64,000 nt of DNA from Planctomycetota bacterium (GTDB taxonomy: Bacteria > Planctomycetota > UBA11346), in NCBI GenBank assembly GCA_013816485.1, contig JACDEI010000014.1:1-64000 (forward strand). Direction: 5' to 3'. This document shows positions 1 through 8,406 of this stretch, one piece after another. The notes beneath the pieces are model-generated. The model did no database searches. It worked only from the letters and a program-made list of their open reading frames with translations, and was not told the origin of the DNA. Numbering within the stretch: the first letter of the stretch is position 1; each line of letters starts with the position of its first letter. The position numbers were made by a program, and so were the translations under genes.

Positions 1-65
1 CCCCCAGGGAAGACGTCGCGCGGACGCCGTTGCGGTCTTCATCGGAGCTTCAACCATCCCTGACG

Positions 66-2114
66 ATGACCGCCCCCCTGCCTGCGCATGAACAGTCGCT
101 GCGTTTTCTGCGTGGCATCGGGCCGGCGCGGGCGACGGCGTTGGCGGCGATGGGATTGGAGACGGTGTGGGACGTGCTGCATGCGGTGCCGAAGCTGCTC
201 GGACCACCGCCGATGTTGTACGAACGTGGGCCGATGCCGCCGGCGTGCGAGGTGCGGGTGCGGGCGCGGGTGGTGTCGGCGCGGCCATCGTTCGGACGTG
301 GACGTGGCATGGGCGTGGAGGCCAAGCTCGAACGTGCCGACGGCATGGCGCTGGCAGCGCGTTTCTTCAACGCCGGATACCTGCGGCGGCACCTGATTCC
401 TGGGGAATGGTTCCTGTGGGAAGGTCGCACCGATGACGCCAAGGTCGGGCTGCTGATCCATCCGTCGTTTGTCCACCTGCCGGGTGGCGCGGCGCAGGCG
501 TTGCCGGAGGAACCGCCGGTGCGCGTCGCTTACCGTGCGCCGGAGGGCGTCAGCGAACGCACCATGCGCGAACTGGCGGAGAGCTGCCTGGAGCACCTGG
601 GCAGCATCAGCGATCCCGCGGGCGAGGTCGATGCCGCGTCTTGGCAGGCGGCGATACGGGATCTGCACCGGCCACCGGATGCGGCGGCGCATGCCACCGC
701 GCGTCGGTTGTTGTCGGCGCGCGAACTATTGGCCTTGGCGTGGCGCATGCAGGAACGCCGAGCGCGGCAGACTGGCGTCGCTGGACGAGCGTGGAATTGG
801 AGCGATCAGGTCCACGAGCGCGCGCTCGCCCGTCTGCCGTTCATCCTGACCGACGGACAGCGTCAGGCGGTGACCGAGATCCGCAGCGACCTCCAGGCAC
901 CTGCGCCGATGTACCGCCTGCTGAACGGCGATGTCGGCAGCGGCAAGACCGCAGTGGCCCTGCTGGCGATGCTGGCGGTGGTGGCTGATGGCGCACAGGC
1001 CGTGTTGCTGGCACCGACCGCGGTGCTCGCCAACCAACATGCGGTGTTCATCCAGCGTTGCCTGGCTGGTTCGCGCGTGCGCACGGCGTTGCTGAGCGGC
1101 GGTACACCGACGGAGGAACGTGCCGCCACGCTGACCGCCGCAGCGGATGGTTCACTCGGCATCCTCATCGGCACGCATGCATTGCTGGAAGATGCCGTCC
1201 AACTGAAAGCTCTCGGCCTGTTGGTGATCGACGAACAGCACAAGTTCGGCGTCGAACAACGTGGTGCGTTGATCGCCCGGGCAGAGACGGCGCAGGGCTG
1301 GCGACCGGACCTGTTGCTGATGACCGCCACGCCGATCCCGCGCACGCTGGCGCTCACGGCGTTCGGTGATCTGGCGGTGTCGCGTATCGCCGGGCGTCCA
1401 CCTGGACGTGCACCGGTCACCACCAGCCTGGGGACCTTCACCGCGCTCACCCAACTCGACGATCCGATTCGTCAGGCGCTGGCGGCTAACGGACAGGTGT
1501 TCGTCATCTGTCCTTTGCGCGAGGCGAGCGAACGCGTCACCGCCGCCGATGCGGAGCGCGTCCACGCCCACCTGACGGCGGCACTTGCTCCCCTCCAAAT
1601 CGGCTTGCTCTACGGCGCGATGGCAGAAGCACAGAAGCTGGCGCTAATGGGCGACTTCTCCGCTGGCCGTACCCGCGTCCTGGTCAGCACCACCGTGGTG
1701 GAGGTCGGCATCGATGTGCCGGCGGCGACGCTGCTCATCGTGCTCGACGCCGAGCGTTTCGGCCTGGCGCAGCTCCACCAGTTGCGTGGTCGCCTGGGGC
1801 GCGGCGATCGCCCTGGCCACTGCCTGCTGTTCCATCGCCAAGACGATTTGCCGGAACGGCTGCGCGTCCTGGTCGACCACGACGACGGCCTCGCCATCGC
1901 CGAGGCCGACCTCGCCACGCGTGGGCCAGGACAACTGCTCGGCACCGGGCAGCATGGATCGTTGGCGCTGAAAGTCGCGGAATTACCGCGGGATCTCGAC
2001 CTGCTGCAGAGCGCGCACCAACGGGCGCGGGAACGGATCGCCGCGGGTGACACCTTGCCACCGCTCTTGCCTCGCCTGTTAGGTGGCGACGAAGCGGTGT
2101 TGGCAGGCGGCTGA
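66..2114 (+). CDS. recG: ATP-dependent DNA helicase RecG
   Basis: Superfamily 2 helicase that remodels stalled replication forks and Holliday junctions in the cytoplasm. The N-terminal third carries the helix-hairpin-helix-like start (FLRGIGPARA) and the OB/wedge region. The motor follows, with Walker A GDVGSGKT near residue 288, the RecG-type box DEQHKFGVEQR near 388, and MTATPIPRTLAL near 418. The C-terminal half has VGIDVPAAT and the QLRGRLGRG motif. The predicted length of 682 residues is normal for the family. An earlier in-frame ATG exists at 30, but the residues it would add do not look like RecG, and MTAPLPAHEQ is a typical start. The next gene lies on the same strand but is separated by a repeat block, so co-transcription is doubtful. 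Confidence 0.96.
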   Translation: MTAPLPAHEQSLRFLRGIGPARATALAAMGLETVWDVLHAVPKLLGPPPMLYERGPMPPACEVRVRARVVSARPSFGRGRGMGVEAKLERADGMALAARFFNAGYLRRHLIPGEWFLWEGRTDDAKVGLLIHPSFVHLPGGAAQALPEEPPVRVAYRAPEGVSERTMRELAESCLEHLGSISDPAGEVDAASWQAAIRDLHRPPDAAAHATARRLLSARELLALAWRMQERRARQTGVAGRAWNWSDQVHERALARLPFILTDGQRQAVTEIRSDLQAPAPMYRLLNGDVGSGKTAVALLAMLAVVADGAQAVLLAPTAVLANQHAVFIQRCLAGSRVRTALLSGGTPTEERAATLTAAADGSLGILIGTHALLEDAVQLKALGLLVIDEQHKFGVEQRGALIARAETAQGWRPDLLLMTATPIPRTLALTAFGDLAVSRIAGRPPGRAPVTTSLGTFTALTQLDDPIRQALAANGQVFVICPLREASERVTAADAERVHAHLTAALAPLQIGLLYGAMAEAQKLALMGDFSAGRTRVLVSTTVVEVGIDVPAATLLIVLDAERFGLAQLHQLRGRLGRGDRPGHCLLFHRQDDLPERLRVLVDHDDGLAIAEADLATRGPGQLLGTGQHGSLALKVAELPRDLDLLQSAHQRARERIAAGDTLPPLLPRLLGGDEAVLAGG

Positions 2115-2131
2115 CGATCAGGAGACCCAAT

Positions 2132-2295
2132 TGACATGGAGAACCGGAGGACCGGAGAAAGGACACGGCCTGTTTCCCCTCCGGTCCTCCGGTCCTCCAT
2201 GTCAGTCTCTCCCTGTTGGCAGAACCGGAGGAAGGACACGGCCTGTTTCCCCTCCGGTCCTCCGGTCCTCCATGTCAGTCTCTCCCTGTTGGCAG
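2132..2295. repeat. Hairpin of short tandem repeats, right arm duplicated
   Basis: The 26-base segment 2132-2157 is complementary to 2179-2204 with one mismatch, leaving a 21-base loop. Both arms are made of the word GGAGGACC or its complement, with a period of 8 bases. The loop plus right arm is then repeated, giving direct copies that begin at about 2142 and 2223 and end in CTCCCTGTTGGCAG. The block lies between recG and the RlmK-like gene and could fold into a strong RNA hairpin or act as a terminator. It belongs to the same structural family as the blocks near 11.3, 19.8, 20.9, 22.4 and 25.1 kb. Confidence 0.9.
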
Positions 2296-2326
2296 GACCG
2301 GATGCTACGCCATCCTGCGCCCCGCC

Positions 2327-3289
2327 GTGGAAACCGCCTACGAACAACTGGCCAATCGCCTGAAGCGCGTGCACAAGCACCTGCGCAAGTGGGCGAAACG
2401 TACGGGCGTGACCTGTTACCGGCTCTATGAGAAGGACATCCCCGATCAGCCGTTGATCGTCGACTGGTACGATGGTGCGGCGGTATGCTGGGCGTTCGAG
2501 CGCACGCGCAACGAAACGCCCGCCGATGAGGAAGCCTGGCTGCTCAAGGTCAGCGAGGCAATTCGCGAAGGCCTCAGCCTGCCGTCGGAGCAGGTGTTCC
2601 TCAAACGGCGCTTCCGTCAGCAGGACCGTCAAGAAGGCGACGGTCAGTACCACAAGCTCGACCATCGTAGCGTGTCGAAGACCATTTCTGAGCACGGGCT
2701 ACTGCTGGAGGTCAACCTCAGTGACTACGTCGACACCGGATTGTTCCTCGACCACCGCCCCACACGCAAACGTGTGGGCGAGGAGGCGCTCGGCAAACGT
2801 GTGCTCAATCTGTTCGCCTACACCGGCGCGTTCACCGTCCATGCCCGTGCCGGACGCGCGGCCTCGACGACGACGGTTGACCTCAGCAACACGTATCTCG
2901 ACTGGGCGATGCGGAACCTGGCGCTCAACGGTTTCGCCGATGAGCCCAAACACCGCATTGAAAAAGCCGACTGCATGAAGTGGTTGGAGGGCGCGCCTGG
3001 GCGCGGTGAAAAGTACGACCTGATCATTTGTGATCCGCCGACGTTCTCGAACTCCAAGGCGATGAAGGCACCGTTCCGGGTCGATCACGATCATCCGTGG
3101 ATGATTGGTCAATGCGCCAAGCTGCTGTCGCCGGGTGGCGTGTTGTACTTCAGCACCAACTTCCGCGGCTTCCGACTGACCACAGATAAGCTGCCGCCGC
3201 TGAAAATCGAAGACATCAGCGAGGCGAGTGTGCCGGAGGACTTCCGCAATCGGAAGATCCATCAGTGCTGGCGGATGACGGCGGGGTGA
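2327..3289 (+). CDS. RlmK-type 23S rRNA (guanine-N7) methyltransferase, stand-alone
   Basis: Class I SAM-dependent methyltransferase matching the C-terminal (RlmK) half of the E. coli RlmKL fusion. Shared stretches include ANRL, KWAKRTGVTCYRLYEKDIP, the substrate-side YHKLDHR region, DYVDTGLFLDHRP, SAM motif I LNLFAYTGAFTVHA (near residue 163), TTTVDLS, and the catalytic-loop DPPTFSNSKAM (near 235). The C-terminus NRKIHQCW also matches. The RlmL/THUMP half is absent. The start is uncertain. No ATG lies in frame before the conserved region. GTG 2327 is used here; TTG 2216 would put the repeat block inside the coding sequence. Either the gene is a stand-alone RlmK homologue or a longer gene was cut by the repeat insertion. 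Confidence 0.85.
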   Translation: METAYEQLANRLKRVHKHLRKWAKRTGVTCYRLYEKDIPDQPLIVDWYDGAAVCWAFERTRNETPADEEAWLLKVSEAIREGLSLPSEQVFLKRRFRQQDRQEGDGQYHKLDHRSVSKTISEHGLLLEVNLSDYVDTGLFLDHRPTRKRVGEEALGKRVLNLFAYTGAFTVHARAGRAASTTTVDLSNTYLDWAMRNLALNGFADEPKHRIEKADCMKWLEGAPGRGEKYDLIICDPPTFSNSKAMKAPFRVDHDHPWMIGQCAKLLSPGGVLYFSTNFRGFRLTTDKLPPLKIEDISEASVPEDFRNRKIHQCWRMTAG

Positions 3290-3330
3290 CCTCTCCGGCA
3301 CCGGAGCGGTGCCGCCAACACGGACAGCGC

Positions 3331-3780
3331 TCAGAAGCGGTGATGGCCTTCCATGTGCGGGACGTCGTCCGCTTCGCGGTCACGGCACAGCGCGATGGTC
3401 TCGTGATCGATGAGCCACAACTTGGCGCCATCGGTCGCGGTATCGGCTCCAAGTAGACCGCGCGGCAGTTCCTCCACCGGCAGGTCGCGTTCACCGAGCG
3501 ATTCGATCGGCAGCTCCCAGCCGTGCCAGGTGGCGACGGCGAACAGATCGGTCAGCAAACCATCGGCGGCGGCGGTGTCCTGCTCCGCCAAACGGTCGAA
3601 CCCATCGGTAAGTGCGCGCGTCGCCAGGGTGGTCTGCTTACGCAGGAAGCGCACCAGTCCGCGATCAGCCAGTGACGGCAGTTCGTCGCCGATGGCTCCC
3701 TGATAACGTGCGATGAAGGCCTCGTCGGTCAGGGCCGTCAGCAGGGATGGCTGATCAACGTGGTAGCAGTGGCAGCGCAT
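3331..3780 (-). CDS. Conserved hypothetical protein
   Basis: A 149-residue soluble protein that I do not recognise. It begins MRCHCYHVDQ, with Cys and His residues spaced C-x-C-x-x-H near the N-terminus, and continues as a mostly helical, acidic sequence ending HMEGHHRF. No signal peptide or membrane segment is visible. It starts 42 bases after the stop of the TPR gene on the same strand and is probably the last gene of the rsmE-led operon. It converges with the RlmK-like gene, whose stop is 41 bases away. The coding call rests on an unbroken frame that fills the gap between two real genes and on high-G+C codon use. Confidence 0.65.
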   Translation of the reverse strand: MRCHCYHVDQPSLLTALTDEAFIARYQGAIGDELPSLADRGLVRFLRKQTTLATRALTDGFDRLAEQDTAAADGLLTDLFAVATWHGWELPIESLGERDLPVEELPRGLLGADTATDGAKLWLIDHETIALCRDREADDVPHMEGHHRF

Positions 3781-3822
3781 GGGCCGGCACTGTGGTGCTG
3801 AGGCCGACAGCGCAAATGCGCG

Positions 3823-6006
3823 TTACTGCCCGAAGCGTCCGCCGTTCCCACCCGCCGGCGCGCCGACTTGGCGAAGCTGAATCTGCAACTGGTCGGCAGC
3901 GAGCTTCCAGGTCTCGCCGGGTTCGGCCTCGCCAAAGATGCCGACTGCGACATTGGCGGTCTGGAAGGTGGTCTGGCCGAGCGGGTACTTCTTCTGCGCA
4001 TCGTCCGCCACGAAGGCCAGCAGGCGACCGTTGTTGTATTCGATGCAGAGCGTCGCGCTGGTGCCCTGGATCTGCAGTTCGAGCGGTTCCCACGCACCAT
4101 AGGCACCGGCGCCCTTGATCGCGCGCCAAGCCAGGCGGCTGTCGCCGCGCACCGCCAAGTGCACGCCCGCAGTGCGGGACTCGTCGAGCACTTCAAGGCC
4201 ACCGGTAGCGGTCCCGACCGCACTCAGGTCGAGCGTCAGCTTGATCGTACGCAGGCGTTCCTGACGCACCAAGAGGAACGCGTGGCTGACCGGATCTGCG
4301 GTCACTGCCTGAGTGCCCTCGAACCACAGCTTGCCGTCTTTGGCATGGATGCGGATGCCGGTGCCCGGCGTCTTGTACTGCCAACCGCTCTGCGGGGTGT
4401 CGCCCGCGGGCCAGTCGAAATGCTCATCCTTGAGTTCGTCGTTGGCCGATTCGAAGATCGCGGCGGTGCGCGCGACCCATTCACGTGGCGCGTTGGGACT
4501 GGCGGCGATCTGTTTGTAATAGTCGACCGCCTTGGTCAGGTCTTTGCGCGAATCGGCGATGAGCAGGCGGTAGGCCAGCGCATAACCGTCATTTTCCGGC
4601 AGGCCGGCGAGGAGCTGTTCGCATTCGCGGTAACGCCCGGCGATCATGTGGCCGTAGGCCTGCCAGCGCAGCGATTCCGGCGTATTGGTGGCGGCGAGGT
4701 CGCGAATGCTCGCTTCCGAGCCGACGCTCTGGAGCACCTTAGCGACCTGGGTCAGGAACAGCGCGCGCCGGCTGCTGGTGGGATCGAGCGCACCGGCGAC
4801 GGCGAACTCGCCATGTTCCAGACCGACGGCAGCGTTGAGCTCCTTGGCCAACTGCTTGAGACCGGGCGAGGGCAGCGACTCGACCCCAGCGAACGGACGG
4901 CGTTCGAGGCAGGCGAGCGCAAGGTCCGCCACCGGCGTGGTGAGCTGCTTCCACTGCTCACGCGCCTCGTCTGCCCGGTTGTTGTGCAGGTGGATGAAAC
5001 CGAGGTTGTAGATCGCGTACTGCTTCGAGTCGTCGCTCAGCGTGCCAGCGACGGCTTCCTTCAGCATGGCTTCGGCTTCATCGAGCTGACCCATGGCGAG
5101 TTTGGCCGATCCGGTGATGGCCTTGGCCTCGTCGGCATACTTCGAATCACCGGTGAGGGTTTTGGCCGCGTCCAACGCCTTGGCGGTGTCACCACGTTTG
5201 AGCGACACGCGGGCATACCCCAGGCCGGATTCCTGGTCTTTGTGCAGCGTCCAGCACTTGCGGTAGGCCTCCTGCGCCAGCTTGTAATCGCCGGTCTTCT
5301 CGAACATCTGTGCGAGGTATTTGTTCGGCAGGAAGGCCGTGGGTTGTGCGCGGTTCCACTCGTTGAGCCAATCGCGCAGATCCGCCTCGCGCGCGCTGTC
5401 GGCCTGGAGCACGCTGGCGACGGTCTCGTAGCCTTCGCTCCAATGCGGATCGGCCTTGAGCATCTTGCGTGCGAGCGCTTCGACCTTGGCCGTCTGGTCG
5501 AGTTCCTTGTACAGTTCGATGGTCAGTGCGCCGAGCACCTGATGATCAGGCTTCTTGGCGATCGCCAATTCCGCCAGTTTGAGCGCTGCTTCCGGCTTCT
5601 TCTTATCGCGCGCCGCCCACCGGACGGTCTTGACCACATCTTCGATGTCGCCCCGCGCGAGCGCCTGGGCGCCACGGATTTCCGTCACCTGCTCGACGGT
5701 GCGGGGCGGATCGTGACGAAGGATGTTCTTGGCTTCGATCCGACGTCTGCCCGACGGTTCGACCATCACCATATTGCCATCGCCATCGATCGATTCGAGC
5801 GTGCCGATGGCCGTGCCGCCACCTTTGAGGAAGACGGTGTCGTGACTGATGTCCTGGCGATCAATATAGGGTTGTTTGCCGGGGTCATCCTCCGCATGCA
5901 CCTGACCCATGAGCACGACCAGACCAGCCACCAACACGCTGTGACGCAGCGTCTGGCGCCAGCCGTTAGCGAACCCGCGACGCAGGACTGGAGTGGCCAT
6001 GATCAT
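3823..6006 (-). CDS. Secreted TPR-repeat protein with C-terminal sandwich domain
   Basis: A 727-residue exported protein. Residues 1-38 look like a signal peptide (RRGFANGWRQTLRHSVLVAGLVVLMGQVHA is basic, then hydrophobic, then ends in an A-x-A-type site). A short beta-rich segment follows (LKGGGTAIGTLESIDGDGNMV), then many helical hairpins of TPR type, e.g. AEALARKMLKADPHWSEGYE and YKLAQEAYRKCW. The last 200 residues are beta-rich and resemble a laminin-G/DUF1080-like sandwich (GIRIHAKDGKLWFEG, VAVGIFGEAEPGETW). The start overlaps the stop of the upstream small gene by ATGA, so the two are translationally coupled. Given its PilO/PilP-like neighbours it may be a scaffold of an envelope complex. 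That is inference. Confidence 0.75.
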   Translation of the reverse strand: MIMATPVLRRGFANGWRQTLRHSVLVAGLVVLMGQVHAEDDPGKQPYIDRQDISHDTVFLKGGGTAIGTLESIDGDGNMVMVEPSGRRRIEAKNILRHDPPRTVEQVTEIRGAQALARGDIEDVVKTVRWAARDKKKPEAALKLAELAIAKKPDHQVLGALTIELYKELDQTAKVEALARKMLKADPHWSEGYETVASVLQADSAREADLRDWLNEWNRAQPTAFLPNKYLAQMFEKTGDYKLAQEAYRKCWTLHKDQESGLGYARVSLKRGDTAKALDAAKTLTGDSKYADEAKAITGSAKLAMGQLDEAEAMLKEAVAGTLSDDSKQYAIYNLGFIHLHNNRADEAREQWKQLTTPVADLALACLERRPFAGVESLPSPGLKQLAKELNAAVGLEHGEFAVAGALDPTSSRRALFLTQVAKVLQSVGSEASIRDLAATNTPESLRWQAYGHMIAGRYRECEQLLAGLPENDGYALAYRLLIADSRKDLTKAVDYYKQIAASPNAPREWVARTAAIFESANDELKDEHFDWPAGDTPQSGWQYKTPGTGIRIHAKDGKLWFEGTQAVTADPVSHAFLLVRQERLRTIKLTLDLSAVGTATGGLEVLDESRTAGVHLAVRGDSRLAWRAIKGAGAYGAWEPLELQIQGTSATLCIEYNNGRLLAFVADDAQKKYPLGQTTFQTANVAVGIFGEAEPGETWKLAADQLQIQLRQVGAPAGGNGGRFGQ

Positions 6007-6317
6007 TTCTCCGGCAGGGGCAGGATCGGGGGCCGCGGCATGTCGAGCGGCGGCGGCGGCGGTGCCGGCAAGGTTGACTTGGGCGGTCCGACCTGCTTGA
6101 GCGTGAAGGGATTAAACTGCGGCTGGCCGCCGAACTCGGCAACCAGTGGTTTGATCACCACATCAGCAGGCACCACGATGAGGTCGCCGTCCTTGGCCGC
6201 GACCAGCAGGTCGGTACGCGGGATGGCGATCGAGGGCGATGACGACAACACGGTGCCGACGGTAAGCAGCAGCGTCAGCGCCACCGCGGCGAGTGAGATC
6301 ATCAGGTGAGGAGTCAT
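6003..6317 (-). CDS. Small single-pass membrane protein with proline-rich tail (PilP-like position)
   Basis: 104 residues starting MTPHLMISLAAVALTLL. One N-terminal hydrophobic segment is followed by a short beta-rich middle (TDLLVAAKDGDLIVVPADVV), then FGGQPQFNPFTLKQVGPPK and a proline-run tail (PAPPPPPLDMPRPPILPLPEK). It starts 10 bases after the stop of the PilO-like gene and overlaps the next gene by four bases. The FNPF-type segment with flanking prolines recalls PilP/GspC-like linker proteins that bind a secretin, and the gene order fits. Sequence alone does not prove this. A start at 6359 is possible but would overlap the upstream gene. Confidence 0.55.
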   Translation of the reverse strand: MTPHLMISLAAVALTLLLTVGTVLSSSPSIAIPRTDLLVAAKDGDLIVVPADVVIKPLVAEFGGQPQFNPFTLKQVGPPKSTLPAPPPPPLDMPRPPILPLPEK

Positions 6318-6327
6318 TTTCACAGGT

Positions 6328-7161
6328 TCAGCCTCCGCCAAAACGATTGAAGCGGCCACCGGTGCCGGTCGGCGGTTTGTCGCCCGGCTGCGCCCCAGGC
6401 AACTGCGTCGGCGCGCTGTCGGGCCGCAGGTTCCACGCCGGATTGTTGACCGTGATCAGGCTCACCACCAGGCTGACTTTTTCGTTGCCAGCGCGGTCGT
6501 GCTCGATGCTGACCGTGCGTACGCCGTAACCCTTGCGGTTCTGCGTCTGGTTGAGATCCGCCAGCAGTTGGCTGGTGCGATCCCACGGCATTTCGAGATC
6601 AAGCGTGCAGAGCAGCAGCGCGTACTTGCCTTGCGGATCGCAGGGACCGCTTTCGGTCTTGATGGTGTTGATCTTGGTGACGCCGGCTTCCATGCAGGTG
6701 TCGAGCAAGTTGCGGTAGAGGTAGAGCTGGGCGAGTTGCAGCAGCCGTTGATTAGCGTTGTCGCTCAGGCCTTCCTCGAACGGCAAGGTACCCGGCAGAC
6801 GCACCTGCTGACGCTGGGCCTTTTGCTTGAGGAACTGCAAGTCGGCGTGCACGCGCGCGGCTCCGCTGTTAAGGTCGGTCTCTTTGTATTCGCGCGGCAG
6901 CTCCGGTACCATGCTCTTCTCGGCATCGATCAGCGCTGCCTGCTGGTGTTCCATCAGACGCTTCCAGGTGCCGGTGGCTTCTTCGATGGCCATGCCCTGC
7001 TCGGGATACAGCTCTTCGTATTCCTTGCCGAGGTTCGTCGCCAAGGTCGAACTCTCGCGCAGGGTCTCACCGCGCACGACATCGAGCACGATCCAGCCGA
7101 TGATGAGGCCGGCCGCGAGGCCACCACCCCAGATCGCCAAGGTGCGTTGATCAGGCGTCAT
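6328..7161 (-). CDS. PilO/GspM-like inner-membrane protein
   Basis: 277 residues: a single transmembrane helix at about residues 8-28 (LAIWGGGLAAGLIIGWIVLD), a long charged helical/coiled-coil stretch to about residue 125, then an alpha/beta domain (about 130-240), and a Pro/Gly-rich tail ending RFNRFGGG. This architecture matches PilO and PilO-like proteins of PVC bacteria (Amuc_1100 type), in which a ferredoxin-like fold follows a coiled coil. It overlaps both neighbours or nearly so (ATGA with the upstream gene, 10 bases to the downstream gene). No pilin, secretin or PilM/N is in view. Assignment is by architecture, not by a diagnostic motif. Confidence 0.55.
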   Translation of the reverse strand: MTPDQRTLAIWGGGLAAGLIIGWIVLDVVRGETLRESSTLATNLGKEYEELYPEQGMAIEEATGTWKRLMEHQQAALIDAEKSMVPELPREYKETDLNSGAARVHADLQFLKQKAQRQQVRLPGTLPFEEGLSDNANQRLLQLAQLYLYRNLLDTCMEAGVTKINTIKTESGPCDPQGKYALLLCTLDLEMPWDRTSQLLADLNQTQNRKGYGVRTVSIEHDRAGNEKVSLVVSLITVNNPAWNLRPDSAPTQLPGAQPGDKPPTGTGGRFNRFGGG

Positions 7162-7634
7162 GCGGAAGCTTTCTGCTCAGGGGTAACGACAGACTGGACA
7201 CGCGTACGGGCGACCGGCCACCAAGCCATGATCCACACGCCGGCGGCCAACAACAATGGGGCGATCTCCTGCACATACACCGGACCGCCGATGACTTCAC
7301 GGTAACGCAGGTCGGGCCACATCAGGCCGCCACCGATGGTCAGCACCACGCCGAGCTTCCACGGATACCCTGGGCGACCATCGCGGCGCGCCTGGATGGC
7401 CTGGATGGGGATGCCGATGAACAGCAAGGGCGCACCGATGAGGTACAGACGACTGCACACCGTCGGACCGAAGAACAACCACAGGAACACCGCAGCGAGG
7501 ATGATCAGCGCACCGAGGCGTACTTCGGTACGGCAACCGGGGTCGGTGAAGCAGAACGCCGAGGACGATGGTTTCGCCGGTTCCGCCTGGGCGGCGGGTA
7601 ACGGTGCTGATGGAGAGGTGACAGCGTCGCTCAT
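7158..7634 (-). CDS. Multi-pass membrane protein of unknown function
   Basis: 158 residues. After a 40-residue Ala/Pro-rich cytoplasmic leader (SPSAPLPAAQAEPAKPSSS) there are about four hydrophobic segments: LGALIILAAVFLWLFFGP, LYLIGAPLLFIGIPI, LGVVLTIGGGLMW and IAPLLLAAGVWIMAWWPVA. The start MSDAV overlaps the stop of rsmE by ATGA, and its own stop overlaps the start of the PilO-like gene by ATGA, so it is firmly embedded in this operon. I do not recognise a named family. A membrane anchor or partner for the PilO-like protein is the simplest guess. Confidence 0.65.
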   Translation of the reverse strand: MSDAVTSPSAPLPAAQAEPAKPSSSAFCFTDPGCRTEVRLGALIILAAVFLWLFFGPTVCSRLYLIGAPLLFIGIPIQAIQARRDGRPGYPWKLGVVLTIGGGLMWPDLRYREVIGGPVYVQEIAPLLLAAGVWIMAWWPVARTRVQSVVTPEQKASA

Positions 7635-8323
7635 GAGTGGTGATGCTCCCAGGCACTGGCCCATACCGCGGTGGCGGCAAGAGCGGCGGTCTCGATGCGC
7701 AGGATCGGCCCTGCAAGTCGTACGCTCACCGCCCCCATCCCGTTCATCGTCGCCAGTTCATCGTTGGTCAGCCCCCCTTCGGGACCAATCACCAGCGTGG
7801 TCGGTAACGGTAAACCGGTATCAGGCGCGGCACCCGAACGGTCGAGGACGATAAGACGGCCACCCAGGCCTGCCAAGCCGGGAATGTCCACTTGCGGTCC
7901 GATCTGCGGCAGTCGCCCCCGGCGACTCTGCTTGAGCGCTTCGCCGGCGATACGTTGGAGTCGATCGAGGTTCCCAGGCAGACGTTCCCCGCGTTCGCAC
8001 TGCAAAAAGCGGATACAACCGACCCCGAGTTCGGTCAGACCGCGCACTAGATCGCCCAGCCGATCGCCCTTGGGCGGCGCGACCGCCACGGTCAGGAGGG
8101 CCGCCGCCGGCTCGGGAACCGCCTCGACGCTGGTGATCTGGACCAGGATGACGTGGCGCTCGACCGCATGAACGGTGCCGACGCCTGCCACCCCGGCGGC
8201 GTCGGCCAGCCGCAGGTCGTCACCCGGTTTAAGACGCAACACCGAGCGCCCGTGGTGGGCCTCATCACCGTCGACCTTCATCAACCCGACCGTGACCGGC
8301 GGAGCGACCAGCAGCGTGCGCAT
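7631..8323 (-). CDS. rsmE: 16S rRNA (uracil1498-N3)-methyltransferase RsmE
   Basis: SPOUT-class methyltransferase that makes m3U1498 in 16S rRNA. Diagnostic segments are visible: the N-terminal PUA-like strand region with EAHHGRSVLRLKPGD, then KGDRLGDLVRGLTELGV, the knot sequences IGPEGGLTNDE and LRIETAALAA, and a C-terminus rich in Trp/His. The length of 230 residues is normal. It is the first gene of a minus-strand run of six genes with three four-base overlaps, and it is divergent from murA, so the 83 bases between them must hold both promoters. Confidence 0.93.
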   Translation of the reverse strand: MRTLLVAPPVTVGLMKVDGDEAHHGRSVLRLKPGDDLRLADAAGVAGVGTVHAVERHVILVQITSVEAVPEPAAALLTVAVAPPKGDRLGDLVRGLTELGVGCIRFLQCERGERLPGNLDRLQRIAGEALKQSRRGRLPQIGPQVDIPGLAGLGGRLIVLDRSGAAPDTGLPLPTTLVIGPEGGLTNDELATMNGMGAVSVRLAGPILRIETAALAATAVWASAWEHHHS

Positions 8324-8406
8324 CGTGGGGTTGTGGATGGCGAGTCGGCAGTCTCAAGACCTGCCTCCCTCTTCCCCCCGTCGCTTGGTGCCTAACGTGC
8401 CTGCCC
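8324..8406. promoter_or_regulatory. Divergent rsmE / murA intergenic region
   Basis: An 83-base gap between divergent start codons must contain transcription signals for both the rsmE-led operon and murA. I see no convincing -35/-10 pair and no clear operator. Confidence 0.4.

Noticed and set aside
2132-2295. Possible CRISPR-like direct repeats
   Set aside because: Only two copies with no spacers of even size and an internal palindrome; it fits a hairpin tandem element, and no cas gene is present.
3868-6309. 813-codon open frame antisense to the TPR gene
   Set aside because: It mirrors the TPR, PilP-like and neighbouring genes in a G+C-rich phase. The minus-strand frames have a signal peptide, overlaps and recognisable domains, and the plus-strand translation has none.
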